A DNA stretch of 8,637 nt, taken from the NCBI GenBank assembly GCA_038222915.1, contig JBBRHH010000243.1:1-8637 (forward strand), written 5' to 3'. The translations under genes were made by a program, and so were the position numbers. Below the pieces are notes generated by a model. The model was given only the letters and a program-made list of their open reading frames with translations. It was not told the origin of the DNA and did no database searches. How positions within the stretch are numbered: the stretch's first letter is position 1; each line of letters starts with the position of its first letter. Of this stretch, positions 6,226 through 8,637 are shown piece after piece. The stretch comes from JBBRHH01 sp038222915. GTDB lineage: Bacteria > Planctomycetota > Phycisphaerae > Tepidisphaerales > Tepidisphaeraceae.

Positions 6226-8271
6226 TTATTCGACTCGTACACAATACAGATATTCCGGCCCGCGTATCCACATGGTTTTGCCTTCGAAGACGGCGGTGCT
6301 TTCGAGTTGTTCCTGTGCTTCGTTCCATTCGTTGGGGGCGAAGATGTTTTCCATCATATTTCGGGCGACGACTTTGGGCTCGCGGCCGCGGCTGAGGACG
6401 ATGCAGGTTCCGGAGTTGTCCATGATGTAGATGTATTTGCCGGCGAGGGTGGGGCTGGCGGCGACGCCGGGATGGCTGATGTAGGCGACGCGCGGGTGGA
6501 GGTCGAGGCGTTTGCGGTAGACGGATTCGCCGGTTTTGGCGTCGAGGACGATGAGGAAGCCGCCTTCGGAGACGAGGTAGATGAGGCCATCGGCGAAGAG
6601 GGGTGAGGCGACGAAGCCGCCTTCGAAGGTTGTGGTGCTGCCGAATTCGCGCTCGAGGTCGTGGTCGAAGAGGGGGACTTTCCAGAGCTGTTTCATTTCG
6701 GCTTTGGGGTCGGTGGAGGCGGGAAGCTGCATGGCGAGGAGGCAGCCGGAACCGAAGGCGTAGGCGACGCCGCTTTCGATGATGGGGGTGGGCGTGCCGG
6801 CGTTTTGGAAGAGATTGCCTTCGCCGATGGGCTGGCCGTCGGAGGCGCGGAGGAGGGTGCCGTTGCCGGTGAGGATGACGTGCTCGTTGCCTATTTTCGT
6901 TACAGCCGGGGAGCTCATGGAGGAGGAGCGGATCTTTTGGCGCCAGACGACGTCGCCGGTCTTTTTGTTGACGGCGCGGACCTGTTTGTTCATGCAGAAG
7001 ATGACGAGATCGCCGGCGAGTTCGGGGGAATAGTGATTGCCGTGTTCGTCGTTGCCGGCGTTTTCGAAGCCGACCCATTTGCGATGGCCGTCGAGGTCGA
7101 AGGCGGCGACGATGCCGTTGGTGTAGAAGACGAAGACGGACTCGCCGTCGGAGCAGGGAGTGGGGGACGTGAAGCCGGCGTCCTGCTTGAAGGGTTCCTT
7201 ATATTTTTTGGGGTCGACGCCCTTCATGAGCTCGACGATTTCGTGGTTGGCCTTTTCTTTTGACTCGCGGTACTGCTTTGGGACGAGCGGCTGGACGGTG
7301 GATGCGCCGGTTTTGGAAATGCCGGCGTTGAGTTGGGTGATGAGCTGGTCGTTGATTTCGGTGATCTTGTCAGTCGCGCTCTTGCCTTTGGCTCCGGCGC
7401 TTTTTTTCTCGTCATCGGTGGCGGCGTCGTAGAGGGTGGTTGGGCGAATCCAGAGGACTTTGCCGGTGTCTTTGTCGACGCAGACGAGTTCATTGGGCTC
7501 GGAGGCGAGGAAGACTTTTTTGCCGACGATGATGGGCGAGGAGACGCTTGGGCCGGGGAGGCGGGCCATCCAGGCGACGTTTTTTGTTTCGTAGGAGACG
7601 GGGTGGGCGGCAGAGAGCCAGGTGCTGCAGCTCCAGCCGCCTTTGTCGCCCTGGGTTACTTTGTAGAGGAGGCTGTTCCAGCCTGGCGCGACGTCGACTA
7701 CGTAGCGGTGACGGCCGTTGCCGTCGGCGGACTGGGTGGTGCTGACGATGGTTTTGCCGTTGAGCCAGACTTTGACGCCCTGGTTGTGTGCGCCGGTCCA
7801 GAGGCTGACTTTGCCGGCGGCCTTGGAGAATAGATACGTGTGGAGATAGCAGGCGCGGTTTTCACCTTTGCCGAGTGCGAGGGTGAGGTTGATATCGGGG
7901 CCGGCTTCGAGTCTGGTCCAGGTGGAGGCGCCGATTTTTTCGCCGGCGGTGGGGCGGACTTCGGATTCGTTGGGGATGATGGGGTTGGCGATGGCGGCCG
8001 GGGCGTCGGGGACGGCGATGGGGCCGAGGATGAGCCAGTCGGTGATGTAGCCGACCTGGCCGGCGATGGGGCGGCCGGCGTTTTCGTCGTTGGCGGCGGG
8101 GCGGACGGCGGAGCAGCGCATGGCCCAGAGTGGATCGACGGCTTTTCGTTCCCAGGTGGTGGGGGGATTGGCGTCGGGGTAGCGGCCGGTTCCGTCGCCG
8201 CGCCAGCCGTGGGGTTCGGCCGCGAATACGGCCAGGGGGAGGGAGAGGATAAAGAGGATGAGTCGGTTCAA
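6226..8271 (-). CDS. Exported PQQ-like beta-propeller protein with jelly-roll domain (first paralogue)
   Basis: A 681-residue protein, first in the operon. A signal peptide (1-18, MNRLILFILSLPLAVFAA) leads to the header WRGDGTGRYPDANPPTTW (23-40). A domain of about 150 residues follows (about 70-225), with DWLILGPIAVP (78-88), CYLHTYLFS (141-149) and GVKVWLNGKTI (165-175). This resembles the jelly-roll, carbohydrate-binding-like modules common in secreted Planctomycetota and Verrucomicrobiota proteins. The propeller then resumes at NVAWMARLPG (231-240), with blade motifs LVCVDKDTGKVLW (262-274), AFDLDGHRKW (390-399), AVNKKTGDVVW (433-443) and VLDAKTGESVY (575-585), ending YLYCVRVE. A helical insert (about 280-365) sits after the first blade marker. 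The start is TTG 8271, 3 nt after GAGGAG. The longer open frame to 8481 would run into the divergent antitoxin gene and bury the signal peptide. Ligand and role are unknown. Confidence 0.87.
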   Translation of the reverse strand: MNRLILFILSLPLAVFAAEPHGWRGDGTGRYPDANPPTTWERKAVDPLWAMRCSAVRPAANDENAGRPIAGQVGYITDWLILGPIAVPDAPAAIANPIIPNESEVRPTAGEKIGASTWTRLEAGPDINLTLALGKGENRACYLHTYLFSKAAGKVSLWTGAHNQGVKVWLNGKTIVSTTQSADGNGRHRYVVDVAPGWNSLLYKVTQGDKGGWSCSTWLSAAHPVSYETKNVAWMARLPGPSVSSPIIVGKKVFLASEPNELVCVDKDTGKVLWIRPTTLYDAATDDEKKSAGAKGKSATDKITEINDQLITQLNAGISKTGASTVQPLVPKQYRESKEKANHEIVELMKGVDPKKYKEPFKQDAGFTSPTPCSDGESVFVFYTNGIVAAFDLDGHRKWVGFENAGNDEHGNHYSPELAGDLVIFCMNKQVRAVNKKTGDVVWRQKIRSSSMSSPAVTKIGNEHVILTGNGTLLRASDGQPIGEGNLFQNAGTPTPIIESGVAYAFGSGCLLAMQLPASTDPKAEMKQLWKVPLFDHDLEREFGSTTTFEGGFVASPLFADGLIYLVSEGGFLIVLDAKTGESVYRKRLDLHPRVAYISHPGVAASPTLAGKYIYIMDNSGTCIVLSRGREPKVVARNMMENIFAPNEWNEAQEQLESTAVFEGKTMWIRGPEYLYCVRVE

Positions 8272-8398
8272 GAACTCCTCTGGGCGTTGATGGTGGCAAG
8301 AAGTGAACACGGTTTTTACAAGCGGGGGTGCGGGCCCGTTGTATTGGCCGCTGTATTCAACGCTGAGCAGTCCGTAGTATTGTGCGGATGAGGTTGTC
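8272..8398. promoter_or_regulatory. Divergent regulatory region between the operon and the antitoxin gene
   Basis: These 127 bp must carry the promoters of both divergent units, but I see no convincing -35/-10 pair in either direction. Three GTATT words on the plus strand begin at 8341, 8353 and 8377, that is 12 and 24 bp apart, and an 8-bp palindrome cgggcccg is at 8331-8338. Antitoxins often repress their own promoters, so these could be operator parts; this is inference. Confidence 0.4.
8386..8393 (+). promoter_or_regulatory. Ribosome binding site of the antitoxin gene
   Basis: GGATGAGG ends 5 nt before the ATG at 8399, supporting that start. Confidence 0.6.
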
Positions 8399-8623
8399 AT
8401 GACGTACAAAGGTAGAGTCACAAATGGCGTGGTGGTCCTCGAAGGTGAAAAACCGGAGGAGGGCACGCTCGTAGAAGTCATGCCCGTGCCGAAGACAATC
8501 GAGGACCTTTCTCATCATCCGGCATTTGGAATTTGGCGTGACCGGACGGATCTTCCAGAGGATTCGGGCGACGCCTCACTAAAACTAAGGGCAGAGGCTG
8601 AGCGGCGCGGCGGCCATGAGTGA
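8399..8623 (+). CDS. Antitoxin of a PIN-type toxin-antitoxin pair (AF2212/DUF104-like)
   Basis: A 74-residue protein whose first 30 residues, MTYKGRVTNGVVVLEGEKP and then EEGTLVEVMPV, match the small beta-rich antitoxins of the AF2212-like/DUF104 type: x-V-x-NGVVVL followed by LPEGTxVEV. The C-terminal tail HPAFGIWRDRTDLPEDS (40-56) is the type of segment that wraps around a PIN toxin in such pairs. The next frame overlaps it by 8 bp in an ATGAGTGA junction, typical of tightly coupled antitoxin-toxin genes. It would neutralise the toxin in the cytoplasm and may control its own promoter. A ribosome binding site is present. The pair is transcribed away from the propeller operon. Confidence 0.8.
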   Translation: MTYKGRVTNGVVVLEGEKPEEGTLVEVMPVPKTIEDLSHHPAFGIWRDRTDLPEDSGDASLKLRAEAERRGGHE

Positions 8624-8637
8624 CATCATGGTGGACA
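8616..8637 (+). CDS. Start of probable PIN-domain toxin, VapC-like (3'-partial)
   Basis: The frame starts at ATG 8616 inside the end of the antitoxin gene and gives only MSDIMVD before the window ends. PIN toxins typically begin with a short hydrophobic strand leading to the first catalytic Asp (xxxVDTSVW); Asp7 is in that place. The call rests mainly on the antitoxin next to it and on the overlap. A VapC-like protein would be a metal-dependent ribonuclease. Confidence 0.6.

Noticed and set aside
6209..7078. Arg-rich minus-strand frame of 289 codons
   Set aside because: Out-of-frame reading within the first propeller gene; no domain.
3317..8271. Propellers as PQQ-dependent alcohol dehydrogenases
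   Set aside because: No CxxCH haem site and none of the usual catalytic-site pattern of quinoprotein dehydrogenases is visible. The xDxxTGxxxW repeats are shared with non-enzymatic BamB-like propellers.
6661..8391. Further plus-strand open frames (6661-7263, 7333-7833, 7840-8391)
   Set aside because: All lie opposite the first propeller gene and have the same Gly/Asp/Val-rich shadow composition.
8272..8481. N-terminal extension of the first propeller up to 8481
   Set aside because: It would overlap the divergent antitoxin gene, place about 70 residues before an obvious signal peptide, and lacks any family likeness; TTG 8271 with GAGGAG fits better.
1..8637. CRISPR arrays, tRNA or rRNA genes, transposases
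   Set aside because: No regularly spaced direct repeats, no cloverleaf-like or rRNA-like stretch and no transposase-like protein were seen when reading both strands.

Overview
The window is moderately GC-rich bacterial chromosome. The family mix suggests the Planctomycetota-Verrucomicrobiota-Chlamydiota group, most likely Verrucomicrobiota: secreted PQQ-like beta-propellers with RGDGTGR-type headers, a jelly-roll domain with a VWLNG motif, non-ATG starts and palindromic intergenic repeats. This placement is inferred from family knowledge, not from a marker gene.

Left part (1-1976), plus strand. The 3' end of a molybdopterin (sulfite-oxidase fold) oxidoreductase gene is followed after 22 bp by a small cupin gene with a clear ribosome binding site. 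The next 244 bp carry, on the minus strand, the frameshifted remains of a small conserved protein gene. After it comes a two-helix membrane protein that resembles the YcxB-like family.

Convergent gap (1972-2108). Two different repeat-like sequences lie back to back here: an AT-rich element and a hairpin of the ATCCT...AGGAT type.

Central part (8271 down to 2109), minus strand. Four genes are tightly spaced (gaps of 42, 2 and 29 bp) and look like one operon. The first three encode exported beta-propeller paralogues of 681, 530 and about 394-423 residues. They share one N-terminal header and the same blade order but differ in what is inserted. The first carries a jelly-roll domain between the header and the first blade, and the first two carry a long helical insert after the first blade. 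A 26-nt hairpin of a known dispersed-repeat type lies at or just before the start of the third. The last gene encodes a complete RNA ligase of the T4 Rnl1 type with all nucleotidyltransferase motifs visible. Why a presumably cytoplasmic RNA ligase should follow three exported propellers is not evident.

Right edge (8399-8637), plus strand. Divergent from the operon is a small all-beta antitoxin gene. The first seven codons of its probable PIN toxin overlap it by 8 bp and run off the end.

A marked excess of G over C on the plus strand runs from about 1.47 to 8.27 kb whatever the direction of the genes. This explains the many long spurious open frames opposite the real genes.
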